Shown here: one piece after another, positions 39,701-49,000 of the stretch | Layout: each line of letters begins with the position of its first letter | Numbering within the stretch: the first letter of the stretch is position 1 | Assembly: GCA_907165065.1 (NCBI GenBank) | Contig: OU015539.1 | Coordinates: forward strand, 1,240,001-1,304,000 | From: Caprimulgus europaeus | Lineage: Eukaryota > Chordata > Aves > Caprimulgiformes > Caprimulgidae | DNA: 64,000 nt | Direction of reading: 5' to 3' | Made by a program: the position numbers and the translations under genes | The notes under the pieces: generated by a model | What the model was told of the DNA's origin: nothing | Databases searched by the model: none | What the model saw: the letters and a program-made list of their open reading frames with translations, nothing else

Positions 39701-41696
39701 TCTTTTTTTGGCAGAGTATTTATAGATGTTGATTTGTCTGTCTTTGACTTCAGCCAGAAACTCAGAGGGATAGAATAGAATAGAAAAGACAGAATTAATT
39801 CCACTTATTCCTCAGCAGACACTCACCTGATGGCAGTTGGCATCCACCCGGTGAGGAAACGCTGCACCACCGAGCTCTGCTTCAACTCCACAACCGAAAC
39901 CGCCCCTTTCAAAATAGAAGTGTTATGAAGAAGTGAGGATTAACACAATTAACACAATTAATTAGCACAATTATTTCCTGTGAGGGGCTTCACAGGCACG
40001 ATGTAAAAGAGCTTTGTTTGTGTGTGTGGAGTGAATTTGTACGACACATGTCAAAAATCAAACCCAAGTGAAGCTCAGACCAGGAGAGGGGACGTGGTGC
40101 AGCGAGGTGGGTGTGGGGACACAGCCTGTTCCCGCTCCTTACCGGGGGTGTCGGGGGGAGGCAGCTTGAGGACGAAGATCCCCCCTGAGGCAGAGGGCAG
40201 AGCGAAGAGAGCCTCCCCCTCACTGCTCAGCCACGCTGCTGAGGCCACGGAAGTGGCTGCCAGGCCCGGCACGCTGGGGATGAGGCAGTAATTGGAAGGG
40301 TCTCGGAAGTTGATCTTGCTGATGTCTGTGAACACAGACTGCACCTGGCTCTCTGTCATCAGCTCCTGCAGGAGGGGAAAGGCAGAGAGCACAAACCCTG
40401 AGCACACACACACAGGGCGCAGAAACAACCCAACCACTGTGTCTGCACAATCCCTCCAGGGATGAACTCTATCCCCAACAAAATTAACTCTCTCATGGCC
40501 AAAATTAACTCTATCCTCACAAAAAACAACTGTCATGGCCAAAATGACCTCTGTCCCAGCCAGGAGCAGGCCAAGGACGCAGCACTGCGTGCCCACCAAG
40601 CCCGTCACTGCTCTGTAAGGGACCCAGGGGTCCCGGGGGACACGGGGGGGTGACAGGGGCAGGGGGTGGCACTCACAGAGCGGCAGAGGCGGGCGGGGTG
40701 CGGCAGGAGCAGGCGATGCACCGTCTGCCTGGTGAGCAGCAGCAGCACCAGGTGGGTCTGCACCTCACACAGGTGGACCCCCCCCGGCAGGAGCGGGCAG
40801 CCGGCCACGCGCAGCCGGACGCTGTTGTTCAGCAGGGTGACATCCAGGGACTCCTCCACCAGCTCCACTGTGTCACCCGAGGTGGTCCTGGGGGAGGAGA
40901 GAGGGGAGGTGTGAGGATGGGGGGGGACAGGTGAGGGGGAGAGATGGGCTCGAGCAAGAGGGGATCCCCCCCATATCCATTCCCCAAATCCCCCTCTCCC
41001 CACATCCCCTCCTAAAAATCCCCTCCCTTTCCCCTCTCCTCAAGTTCCCCTCTCCAGACCCCCGCCAAACCCCTTTCCCATATTCCCTCCCCAAACATCT
41101 CTCTTCAGTTCCCCTCCCCAAATCACCCTTTCCTTCCCCTCTCACCATATCCCCTCCCCAAATACCCCCTCCCCTTCCCCTCTCACCATATCCCCTCCCC
41201 AAATACCCCATCTCAAAAACCCCCTCCCCATGCCCCCTCCCCAAATCCCTCTCTTCAAAACCCCCCTCCCCTTCCCCTCTCCCCATATTCCCTCCTCAAA
41301 CCCCCTCTTCAGACCCCCTCCCCAAATCTCCTCCCTAGATCCCCCTCCTCAACCCCCCCCTTTACTCTCCCTCCATCCCTTCCCCAGACCCTCTCCCCAT
41401 ATCCCCCTCCCCATCTCCCCTTCCCCAGACCCTCTCCCCCAGGCCTGCGGCCTGTCCCTGTCCCCCCGCCCCACGCCCAGGCCCCGCACTCACCACCGCA
41501 CGAAGCGGTTCCTGGTGGCAGCACCGAGCTGAGCGCTCTCCTGGTAACAGAACCCACCCGCGCTGTCCCCGTAGTGCCCGGCGGAGAGCGGAACCGTTCC
41601 CGGTGGGTTGAACAGCAGCTCCCGAGTCCTCCGGGGCGGCCCCCGAACCGCCGCGCTCAGCTCCAGCCAGCTCCGCTCCGCCAGCCCCGCCGCCAT
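12772..41696 (-). CDS. NUP160: NUP160, nucleoporin 160 (complete, 35 exons)
   Basis: Scaffold subunit of the Y-shaped (Nup107-160) nuclear pore complex. Coding exons, 5' to 3': 41494-41696, 40677-40887, 40143-40365, 39827-39905, 38463-38577, 37492-37650, 36146-36223, 35826-35923, 34893-34977, 34369-34437, 33627-33710, 32604-32774, 32364-32463, 30589-30754, 29533-29648, 29269-29429, 27342-27475, 26962-27032, 24954-25113, 24259-24328, 21409-21507, 20955-21074, 19986-20081, 19783-19877, 18831-18927, 18639-18744, 18378-18538, 17711-17771, 16818-16928, 15651-15774, 14728-14829, 14282-14423, 13915-14040, 13016-13120, 12772-12858. All phases join, giving 1,394 residues against about 1,400-1,436 in human. 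Conserved stretches include [56 protein letters not shown] and [18 protein letters not shown]. The N-terminal third is the beta-propeller and the rest alpha-solenoid, by family knowledge. All introns are GT-AG except one GC-AG intron after 17711. Intact and probably functional. Confidence 0.97.
13150..13660 (-). mobile_element. CR1 LINE, longer 3' fragment
   Basis: Reverse-complement CR1 from near the 3' end (GGTTGCTCAAAGCCTCATCC) through the RT C-terminal segment (minus-strand reading [13 protein letters not shown] motif, degraded). It lies in NUP160 intron 33. The 3'-terminal tail is missing, so the copy is truncated at both ends. Confidence 0.85.
19190..19552 (+). mobile_element. CR1 LINE fragment with decayed RT C-terminus
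   Basis: Sense-orientation CR1. The plus frame reads [20 protein letters not shown], then [10 protein letters not shown] and [18 protein letters not shown], the familiar CR1 ORF2 C-terminal block. It is interrupted and non-autonomous. NUP160 intron 24. Confidence 0.9.
21299..21395 (-). mobile_element. CR1 LINE 3' end fragment
   Basis: Starts AATCACAGATGGGTTTGGGT then TTGGAAGGGACCTTGAAAGG and CCAACCCCCCCTGCAGTG, a short antisense CR1 tail 14 bp from the NUP160 exon 21 donor. Confidence 0.85.
21755..22030 (-). mobile_element. CR1 LINE 3' fragment
   Basis: Antisense CR1 tail from AATCATGGAATGGTTTGGGT through GACCAGGTTGCTCAAAGCC to CTAATATCTGACCTAAATC. NUP160 intron 20. Confidence 0.9.
22031..23645. 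other. NUP160 intron 20, unannotated part
   Basis: About 1.6 kb with overlapping open frames on both strands and moderate GC. None resembles a known family, none has splice support, and no RNA gene is evident. I see nothing here beyond intron. Confidence 0.5.
23648..23943 (-). mobile_element. CR1-like LINE fragment, different subfamily
   Basis: Antisense CR1. The minus frame contains [20 protein letters not shown], the diverged form of the CR1 C-terminal block. It differs from the 19-39 kb copies in its 3' tail (GTTGTGAGTTGGACCCACC), indicating another subfamily. Confidence 0.8.
25935..26222 (-). mobile_element. CR1 LINE fragment, young-looking subfamily
   Basis: Antisense copy containing [20 protein letters not shown] on the minus strand. 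It shares long near-identical segments with the copies at 27692 and 38590. NUP160 intron 18. Confidence 0.88.
27692..28328 (-). mobile_element. CR1 LINE, longest copy, about 200 codons of RT C-terminus open
   Basis: The minus strand stays open for about 209 codons covering the CR1 ORF2 C-terminal region: [59 protein letters not shown] and [18 protein letters not shown]. The catalytic RT core and endonuclease are absent, so it cannot move by itself. NUP160 intron 16. Confidence 0.92.
30036..30346 (-). mobile_element. CR1 LINE 3' fragment
   Basis: Antisense CR1 tail beginning AATGGGTTGGGTTGGAAGGG and running through GACCAGGTTGCTCAAAGCC to CCAGCCTTCCTGGAGCCCC. NUP160 intron 14. Confidence 0.9.
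36253..36312 (-). mobile_element. CR1 LINE 3' terminal stub
   Basis: About 60 bp of an antisense CR1 end (GGTTGGGAGGGACCTCAGG, CATCCAGTCCAACCCCC), immediately followed by a sense CR1. The two sit tail-outward in inverted orientation. Confidence 0.75.
36313..36775 (+). mobile_element. CR1 LINE 3' fragment
   Basis: Sense CR1 reading from [20 protein letters not shown] through GCTCCTCCCTGGAAGTGTTC to the tail TCTGATTCTATGATT, which is the 3' end typical of CR1. NUP160 intron 6. Confidence 0.9.
37790..37856 (+). mobile_element. CR1 LINE tail remnant
   Basis: Short sense tail (GGTTGGATTCGATGATCTTA, then TTTTTCCAACCAAAACG), diverged. NUP160 intron 5. Confidence 0.55.
38590..39060 (-). mobile_element. 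CR1 LINE fragment with about 150 open codons
   Basis: Antisense copy starting eight bases from exon 5's acceptor region and containing on the minus strand [20 protein letters not shown] and [18 protein letters not shown]. Closely similar to the 25.9, 27.7 and 19.2 kb copies. Confidence 0.92.
40950..41440. repeat. Polypyrimidine minisatellite in NUP160 intron 1
   Basis: Nearly pure C/T on the plus strand (so G/A on the NUP160 sense strand), built from variants of CCCCTCCCCAAATCCCC. Many runs of three or more C occur, giving G-quadruplex potential on the sense strand. Confidence 0.9.
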
Positions 41697-41700
41697 CTTG
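41689..41700 (-). promoter_or_regulatory. NUP160: YY1-type site overlapping the NUP160 start codon
   Basis: The minus strand reads CAAGATGGCGGC, a full match to the YY1 consensus with the NUP160 ATG inside it. Such sites are common just downstream of TATA-less starts, which suggests a short 5' UTR. Choosing this ATG removes the longer N-terminal extension recalled for the human protein; the upstream in-frame codon is GTG. Confidence 0.6.
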
Positions 41701-41814
41701 TCACCCACCTTCCCGCCTCGCCCGCGCGGGGCATCACGGGAAGGGAGCGCGGGGGCGGACGGGAAGGGGAGGGGCTGAGGGGGAGGAGGGGGCTGAGGGG
41801 TGAGGCGCCCCCTG

Positions 41815-42050
41815 GTGGGCGGGCGGTTGAGAGGGGTAATGGGGGGGCGTGGGGGGAGAGGGGAAGGGGAGGGGGATTTGGGGAGGGGGATCTGAGGAGA
41901 GGGTCTGAGGAGAAGGTTTGGGGAGAGGATCTGGAGACAGGGGGTATGGGAAGGGGAGATGGGGAGAGGGGGTCTGCAGAGGGGGATCAGGGGGTGTGAG
42001 GAGAGGGATTTGAGGAGGGGGGTTAGGAGGAAGGGGTCTAGGGGGGGTCA
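41815..42050. repeat. Purine-rich minisatellite upstream of NUP160
   Basis: Plus-strand purine tract made of GGGGAGGGGGATTTGGGGAG variants. It mirrors the pyrimidine tract of intron 1 on the other side of NUP160 exon 1. Confidence 0.88.
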
Positions 42051-42734
42051 CTGCCTCGACCGCAGCGAAGACGCCGGCAGCCGCCTGCCCGTGCCCTGGT
42101 GCCCGCATGGCCGCGCTGGCGTTGGCGTGGCAGCGAGAGCCATGGGGACACCCCCAGCCCCACCACCCCAGTGATGCCGCCCGCTCCCCCTGTGGCACCG
42201 TGTGGCACCGATACCGGGGCCCTGGCCAGTCACGTCACACCGGGGGCGTCCGGCCCGGAACAATCCGGCCATTGAGTGGGAAGGCGGCGCCGGTGGCACG
42301 AGGCGCCTGGGCGCAGAATGGCCCCATTCTGGTGGCAGCAGCTGCTGGGGGGCCGGTGTGGGGCGGGGGCTCCGGCTGCGTGTGGGGGGCTTGGGGCACC
42401 CCGGGCTGTGGTGGGACCCACAGACAGATGTCGGGGTTCAGTGCTGGGGCTGAGTGTGGCCAAGCTCCGGCCAAGCTCAGGGGCAGATGTGATGGAGGGG
42501 ACACCGGGCACGTCCCCAACCCCGCGGGCACCCACTCTGCCCCGGTCCCAAGGGAGTGGTCTCACTCGTGGCACCCCACGTCCCCCCCATGGGACACAGA
42601 CCCCACCGGGCACCCACCTCCCCATGGGATGGGACCTGGGGGTGCCCGTGGCTCAGGCAGGGACCCCACACAGTGCCCGTGTCCCCCCCGGGGTGCACTG
42701 GTGGGTGCGGGCTCCCCCCGCACTGTAACTCGGG

Positions 42735-43085
42735 GCACCCTGGGACCATACTGGGACCATGATGGGACCATACTGGGACTGCACTGAGACTGTGCCAGGA
42801 CCGTGCCTGGACCATACTGGAACTGTACCGGGACTATACTGGCACCGTGTTGGGTCTGTACTGGGATGGCACTGGGACCGTGCCCGGAACCGTGCCTGGA
42901 CCGTATTGGGACCATACTGGGACCATAACGGGACCGTACTGGGACTGTACTGGCACAGTGCTGGGACGGTACCGGGACCGTACTGGGACCTTAACGGGAC
43001 TATACTGGGACTGTGCTGGCACAGTGCTGGGACGGGACCGGGACCGTACTGGGACTATACCGGGACCGTGTCCGCGACGGAGCCC
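42735..43085. repeat. 15-bp minisatellite (GGGACCGTACTGGGA-like)
   Basis: About 23 degenerate units of GGGACCGTACTGGGA and relatives. Both strands stay open in several frames, producing meaningless Tyr/Trp/Gly-rich reading frames. Confidence 0.92.
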
Positions 43086-43099
43086 GGGCGTGTGTCGGG

Positions 43100-43301
43100 A
43101 CCGCTCTGGTACCGTGTCCGAGAAGCTCCGGTACCGTCCCCGGGAGCAGGCGGGGGCCGGGGCGATGCCGGAGCAGCCCGGCGGCCCGGGCGGGGCGGCC
43201 ACAGTCCCCGCCCCCGGGGCTCTCCCGCCGCTTCCTGCGGGCACGATCGGGCCGGGCCGGGCCGGGACGGGGCGGTGGCGGCGGCGGCGGCGGCGCGCGG
43301 G
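43100..43301 (+). promoter_or_regulatory. PLEKHG3: Candidate PLEKHG3 CpG promoter and noncoding first exon
   Basis: A dense CpG stretch with a GGC/GCG run ends at a consensus donor (GTGAGT beginning at 43302). This would suit a 5' untranslated exon spliced to the ATG exon at or before 46085, whose upstream acceptor CTCTCCTCAG ends at 46046. Inference only. Confidence 0.4.
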
Positions 43302-43394
43302 GTGAGTCCGGTGCGGGGCGCGCCGGCGGGAACGGCGGGGCGCGGGGACGGGACACGGTGCGTGTATGGCGATCGCCGTGGGGCGGGAGCTGTG

Positions 43395-43745
43395 GGTCCC
43401 GGTGGGGCGGGATCCGTGGGTCCCGGGGGTGCCCAGCCCCCTGGCTGCCCGTGGGGTGGGAGCCGTTGCATCTCCGTGGGGCAGGATCCGTGGGTCCCGG
43501 TGGGGCAGGAGCCATTGCATCCCCGTGGGGCAGGATCCGTGGGTCCCGGTGGGGCAGGAGCCATTGCATCCCCGTGGGGCAGGATCCGTGGGTCCCTGTG
43601 GGGCAGGATCTGTGGGTCCCAGTGGGGCGGGAGCCGTGGGGACCAGAGTGCCCAGTACTGTGGGTACTGGTAGGGTGGGAGCTGTGGATCCTGGGGTGCC
43701 CAGGGCTGTGGGTCCCAGTGGGGCAGGCAGCTGTGGGGCCAGGGC
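43395..43745. repeat. About 49-bp minisatellite
   Basis: Units carry GGGGCAGGATCCGTGGGTCC and GGGGCAGGAGCCATTGCATC. The spacing between exact copies at 43481 and 43530 is 49 bp. Confidence 0.9.
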
Positions 43746-44286
43746 AACCCTGTGCCCAGCTGGGTGTGTGGGACAGAGCCTGTGGCACATGGGGTGACCC
43801 ACGGGTGTGGGACAGGGGTACCACACCGGGACCCCCAGCAGCCATGGGGCTCGGGTGCCCTACACCTCTCCGGGTGGGATTAGGTGGCTGCTGGCTACGC
43901 GGGATGCCACGGGCACCGGGCACTAAGAGGCTTTGGCCGCCCCGTGGGGTCAATGCCATCGTGTCCTGGCACCGTGGCACGGTGGGCATGAGCTGTGGTC
44001 CCACCCGGACACGGTGTGATGGCTGCCACGCTGTGGGGTCACCCCGCTGTGACACGGGGACCCTCGTCGTTCCTGGACCACCTGCGGCACGGCGATGCTG
44101 CGGGCGGGGAGTGCCAACACCCCCGTTGTGCCCGGCGGGCAGCCGCGGTGCCAGCCGGGGCCGGGAGCGATGGCCACAGCCGTGCCGAGCCGTGGCAGCT
44201 GGGCTGGAGCTGGCGGCGGCAGCGACCTTCCCGCTCCCGGGGCCGCTGGGATTCTGGAAAACGCCTGGAAATGGTGAAGCGCCTTC

Positions 44287-44296
44287 CCTTATATGG
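44287..44296. promoter_or_regulatory. Perfect CArG box (SRF site)
   Basis: CCTTATATGG matches CC(A/T)6GG exactly, in CpG-rich DNA 1.8 kb upstream of the PLEKHG3 start codon. By family knowledge CArG boxes bind serum response factor; a link to PLEKHG3 is inferred. Confidence 0.5.
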
Positions 44297-46084
44297 CTCC
44301 TCCGGGCTGGCTCTCCCCCGGCCTCGCTCGGCCTCCTGCCCGGCACGGCACCCCCGGCCGGCCCACCCGCCCTTCTCCCGGCGTGCCGTGGCCGTGGGAA
44401 CGCGCCGGGGGCTGCGTCTCGCTCCCCGTCTCCGGTGTAGGAACGTGCAACGGGGCCGGTGGTGGGAAGAAAAATCCCATCTCCCTCCTGTCGGCACCGG
44501 TGGTTTGGTACAACCGTGGCCCCTGCCTCAGTTTCCCCATGCTGGGGAGTTTGGGGGACCCCCCCCCCCGCCGCAGCCTCGGTGCTGGGGGGAGCAGCCC
44601 GTCCCACCGGGGTGAAGGTCAGGGCTAATCCACCCGGCAGGCGGGAGCCCGGGGGCTCTGGCCGGCCACGTGCCCACCGCGGCGGCGCTGGGGGGGTAAG
44701 AGGATAAACCCCCCCCCCCCCCCCCCCGGCTCGGTGGGGCGGGTCGGTGGTGACCGAGGGACCACGGTCCCCGTGACGTGGGGCCGGTGCCGTAATCCCG
44801 GTGCACTGAGCGGATTAGGGCGGCCAGGGGTGGCCTGCGGGGACGAGCCACGGTGGCTGCAAATCCCCGGTTGGGTATCACGTGGGGACCCCACCAAGGG
44901 TACCGGGACACCATCCCCTCTGTGCTGAGTGAGGGGTGAGCCATACCCCTGTCTGCCCTCCCAATGCCACCTGGGTGTCCCCTCTTGTCCCCAAATTATG
45001 GGTGGGGATGGGGGTCAGACTCTGCCAGGGATGAGTGCTTGGGGTCCCCTGGTCCCGGTGTCCCCAGTGGTACGGGGTGGCCGTGGGGCTGGGTCACCCG
45101 TGGCCGTGGAGCTGGGTCAAGGCTGGAGGGTTTGGGATTTTTTAGGGGTGGCTGCTCCCCAGATCCCCCAGTGCTGGGGTGCCAAGGGGGAGCCCCACGG
45201 CAGAGCCGGCTGTGCCAGCACTTGGGGACCCAAACTGTGGCACAGCGTGGGGACATGGGGCTGGGCCCCGCTTGGGGGGCACCGTGGTGGGTTTTTGGGG
45301 GGCTCCTGGCTCTTGTGGGGAAGCCACGGGGAGGGCGGTGGCGGGAGCGCGGCCATGCGGCATGGCGGGTACGGGGAGGAGCTGGTGTGAACCGGCCTGA
45401 CCGGTTCGGTGTCGGCACCCCCAGTGCCGGGGGGCTCGGGCAGCCCGGCTGCCAGCACGTGGCCTGGCTGAAGGTCACCGTCCCCAGGGACACCTGCTTA
45501 CCGGGGTCAGCGGGCTCGGTGCCCTGCCACACACCGTCCCTCTGCCGAAAACACCGGCACACTTTGCCGCTGGCCACCGGTTTTGGGGTGCCACAACCGG
45601 ATTGGTGTCACCAAGCGGTTTCGGTGTCACCAAGCGGTTTCGGTGGCACCGAGCGGTTTCAAGGCACGGGAGGATCTCGGTGCCGTAGGGGGAGCGGCCG
45701 GTGACACCGGGAATCCGGAAGGGTGAGCCGGCGCTGAGCTCACCGGGAAGGTGTCCCGTGGGCGCGGCGGTGACGCACAGCCCCGGCACGGGGTGCTGGT
45801 GGGTGGGGGCTCAGCGTGCTGGTGGCTTTGGTCCCACCAGGGCATGTCCTGGGTAACGGGAGGTGAACCCCCAAATTTGAGGACCTCCACGGGTGAGAGG
45901 CTGTGCCGGGATCTGGCTTCACCGTATCCTGCTTTGGCTGATCTGTAGCCAGGGATTTTTGGGGTTGGGGCTGCTGGCACCCCTTGTGAGCCCCCCTTTA
46001 CCCCAAACACTGTCTGCACCCCCTAACCACCCCGCTCTCTCCTCAGACCCGCTCTGTGCCCCGCCGGTGCCGGGGGATGCCGGC

Positions 46085-49000
46085 ATGCCGGTGCCCGCCT
46101 GCCCGCAGCGCCCTGCCCTGAGCCCGCTGCCAGATCCCAGCCGTGCCATGGAGGAGCCGGCCAGCCATGGGGCTGAGCCGTGGGCCGAGGGGCTGCACAA
46201 CACCAACAACAACGCTTCCCCGGGGGGGTGGCCAGCTGGCCGTGGCGGGCACCCCCTGGCACCATTCGGTGTCACCGGGGCTGAGCCCAACTACCTGGGG
46301 CGGGTGGTGCTGGAGATCGTGGAGTCGGAGCGGACCTATGCCCGCGACCTGCGCAGCATCGTGGAGGTGAGAGCTGGGGTGGGACACCCCTCAGGTGGGG
46401 CTTGGGGGGCGGGGACACACACCTGGTTGGTGTCACCGGTGTCACCGCCAACCCTGGGTGCCTGGCAGGGTTACCTGGGTAAGATCATCGATGCGGAGGA
46501 GCCGGTGCTGCGGCCGGAGCAGGTCAGCGCGCTCTTCGGCAACATCGAAGACATCTACGAGCTCAGCAGGTGGGTGCTGCTGGTGTCACCAGGGTGGGGG
46601 CACAGCTGGTGTCACCGGGGTGGGGGCACAGCCGGTGCCACCCCATCCCACGGCTGCCATCACCCTGTCCCCTCTTGTGTCCCCCTTAGCACCCTGCTGC
46701 AAAACCTGGAGAGCTGCGCCAGCGACCCCGTGGCCGTGGCCGTCTGCTTCGTCACCCGGGTAAGGGTGGGCACGGCGGGGGGCACTGGGGTGGGCATGGG
46801 GACTGTGCCGGGCTCTCACCGCGCTCCCTGTGCCTGCAGAGCCAGGAATTCGCCATCTACACCCAGTACTGCAACAACTACCCCAGGTGAGCGGGGGGCA
46901 CGGACGGGCAGGGGGTGGGCAGGGGGTGGGCAGGGGGTGGGCAGGGGGCTGAGCCCGGTCCCTGCCCGCAGCTCGGTAGCGGCGTTGGCCGAGTGCATGA
47001 GGAGCAAACCCCAGGCCCGGTTCCTCCGCGAGTGCCAGGAGCGGCTGCGGCACGCGCTGCCCCTCGGTGCCTACCTGCTCAAGCCCGTCCAGAGGATCCT
47101 CAAGTACCATCTGCTGCTCCAGGTGAGCTGGCACGTGGCGTGGCACGGGCATCTGGCAGGGTATGGGCAGCCAGTGTGGCATGGGGACATGGCATGGGCA
47201 ACCAGCAAGGTACTGGCACTCAGCACGGTCTGGGTGCCTGGTGTGACACGGGGATGGGGCAGAGCATGGCTTCCTGGCACAGTTCTGGCAGCTGCTGTGG
47301 CACAGGGACCCGGCACAGCCTGGGCATATAGCATGGCACATTTCCTGGCACAGTTTGGGTACCCAGCATGGCACAGCCCGGATGCCTGGCGTGGTGTGAG
47401 CTCATGGCACGGCACAGGCGCTTGGCACAGGCTGGCATATGGCATGACACAGGCAGCTGGTGTGGCACGTTTCCATGGCACAGTCCAGGCACCTGGCACA
47501 GCACATCTCCCTGGCACAGCCTGGTCCCCTGGCATGGCATAGGCATAATTCCCTGGCACAGCCTGGTTCCATGGCATGGCATAGGCATAATTCCCTGGCA
47601 CAGCCTTGTCCCCTGGCATGGCACAAGCACTTGTCATGGTGCAAGCACCCAGCACAGCACATCTCCCTGGCACAGCCTGGTCCCCTGGCATGGCATAGTC
47701 ATAATTCCCTGGCACAGCCTGGTCCCCTGGCATGGCACAAGCACCTGTCATGGTGCAAGCACCCAGCACGGCACATCTCTGCACACCCTGGTCCCCTGGC
47801 ACAGCCTGGTTCCACACTATGGCACATCATCTCCCTGGCACATCACACACCCCCAGCATGGCACAGGCACCCGGCACACCCCAGGCACCGCATCCCCCTC
47901 GGCGCTGCCCCGACACCGCGTCCTGTGCCGGCAGGAGATCGCCAAACACTTTGAGCACAAGTCAGGGGACGACTACGAGGTGGTGCTGGAGGCCATCGAC
48001 ACCATGACCTGCGTGGCCTGGTACATCAACGACATGAAGCGCAAACACGAGCACGCCATCCGGCAGCAGGTGGGTGCCCACGGCGCGACGGGTGACACCG
48101 GGCGGGCACCACTGTGACGGCGGGTGACCTGACGTGCCCATCCCTGGGGACTCACTCAGGAGATCCAGTCGCTGCTGCTGGGCTGGAAGGGACCGGATCT
48201 GACCAGTTACGGGGAACTGGTGCTGGAGGGGACGTTCCGGGCGCAGCGGGCGCGCCACGAGCGCGCCGTCTTCCTCTTCGACAAGACCCTGCTCATCACC
48301 AAACGCCGCGGGGACCACTACGTCTACAAGAGCCACATCCCGGTGGGTGCTGGGGATGGGGGTCCTGGTGGGTGCTGGGGATGGGGGTCCTGGTGGGTGC
48401 TGGGGATGGGGGATACCACGGATGGTGGGTGCTGGGGATGGTGGGTGCCAGGAATGGGGGGTCCAGGGGGTGCTGGGGGACCTGGTAGGTGCTGGGAATG
48501 AAGGATGCCAGGGATGGGGGTCCCTGGGGGTACTGGGGATGAGGGGTGCTGGACATGGGGGGCTTGGTGGGTGCTGGGGATGGGGGTCCCTGGGGGTACT
48601 GGGGATGAGGGGTCCCAGGGGGTGCTGGAGATGGGGGGTGCTGGACATGGGGAGCTTGGTGGGTGCGGGCATGGGGGTGTACTGGGGGGAGATGGGGGGG
48701 GGGTGCTGGAGATGGGGGGTGCTGGACATGGGGGGGCTTGGTGGGTGCCGGGGATGGGGGTCCCTGGGGGTACTGGGGTTGAGGGGTGACAGGGATGGCA
48801 GACCCAGGGGGTGCTGGGGATGGGGGGTACCAGGGATATGGGGCTTGTGGGGTGCCAGGGAGGGGGGACCTGGGGGATACCAGGGAGAGGGGGTGCTGGG
48901 GGTCCCAGAGGGTGCTGGATTTTGGGGTCTGATGTCCTCTCCCCTCAGTGCTCCTCGCTGATGCTGATTGAGAGCACACGGGACTCGCTCTGCTTCAGCC

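Larger units (their letters stand above)
42050..46084. other. NUP160-PLEKHG3 intergenic and PLEKHG3 5' region
   Basis: About 4 kb of GC-rich DNA without a supported coding exon. It contains the repeats at 42735-43085 and 43395-43745, a CpG-rich stretch with a candidate first-exon donor (43100-43301), a CArG box (44287-44296), a C homopolymer of about 19 at 44712-44730, and a short repeat near 45600-45660 (CACCAAGCGGTTTCGGTG). Long open frames here, including about 535 codons on the minus strand, come from high GC and repeats. Confidence 0.6.

Noticed and set aside
41696..41708. A NUP160 start four codons upstream of the chosen ATG
   Set aside because: The upstream codon is GTG. The ATG at 41694-41696 has a good context and aligns with the internal MAA of human NUP160.
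43000..44607. A 535-codon minus-strand open frame, with overlapping long frames on both strands from 42100 to 44600
   Set aside because: It runs through two minisatellites and GC-rich DNA, is Pro/Arg/Gly-rich without domains, and several frames are open at once. This is composition, not a gene.
45893..47542. A 549-codon plus-strand frame
   Set aside because: It contains the true first PLEKHG3 exons but also reads through several introns and into the intron 5 repeat. Spliced exons give the conserved protein instead.
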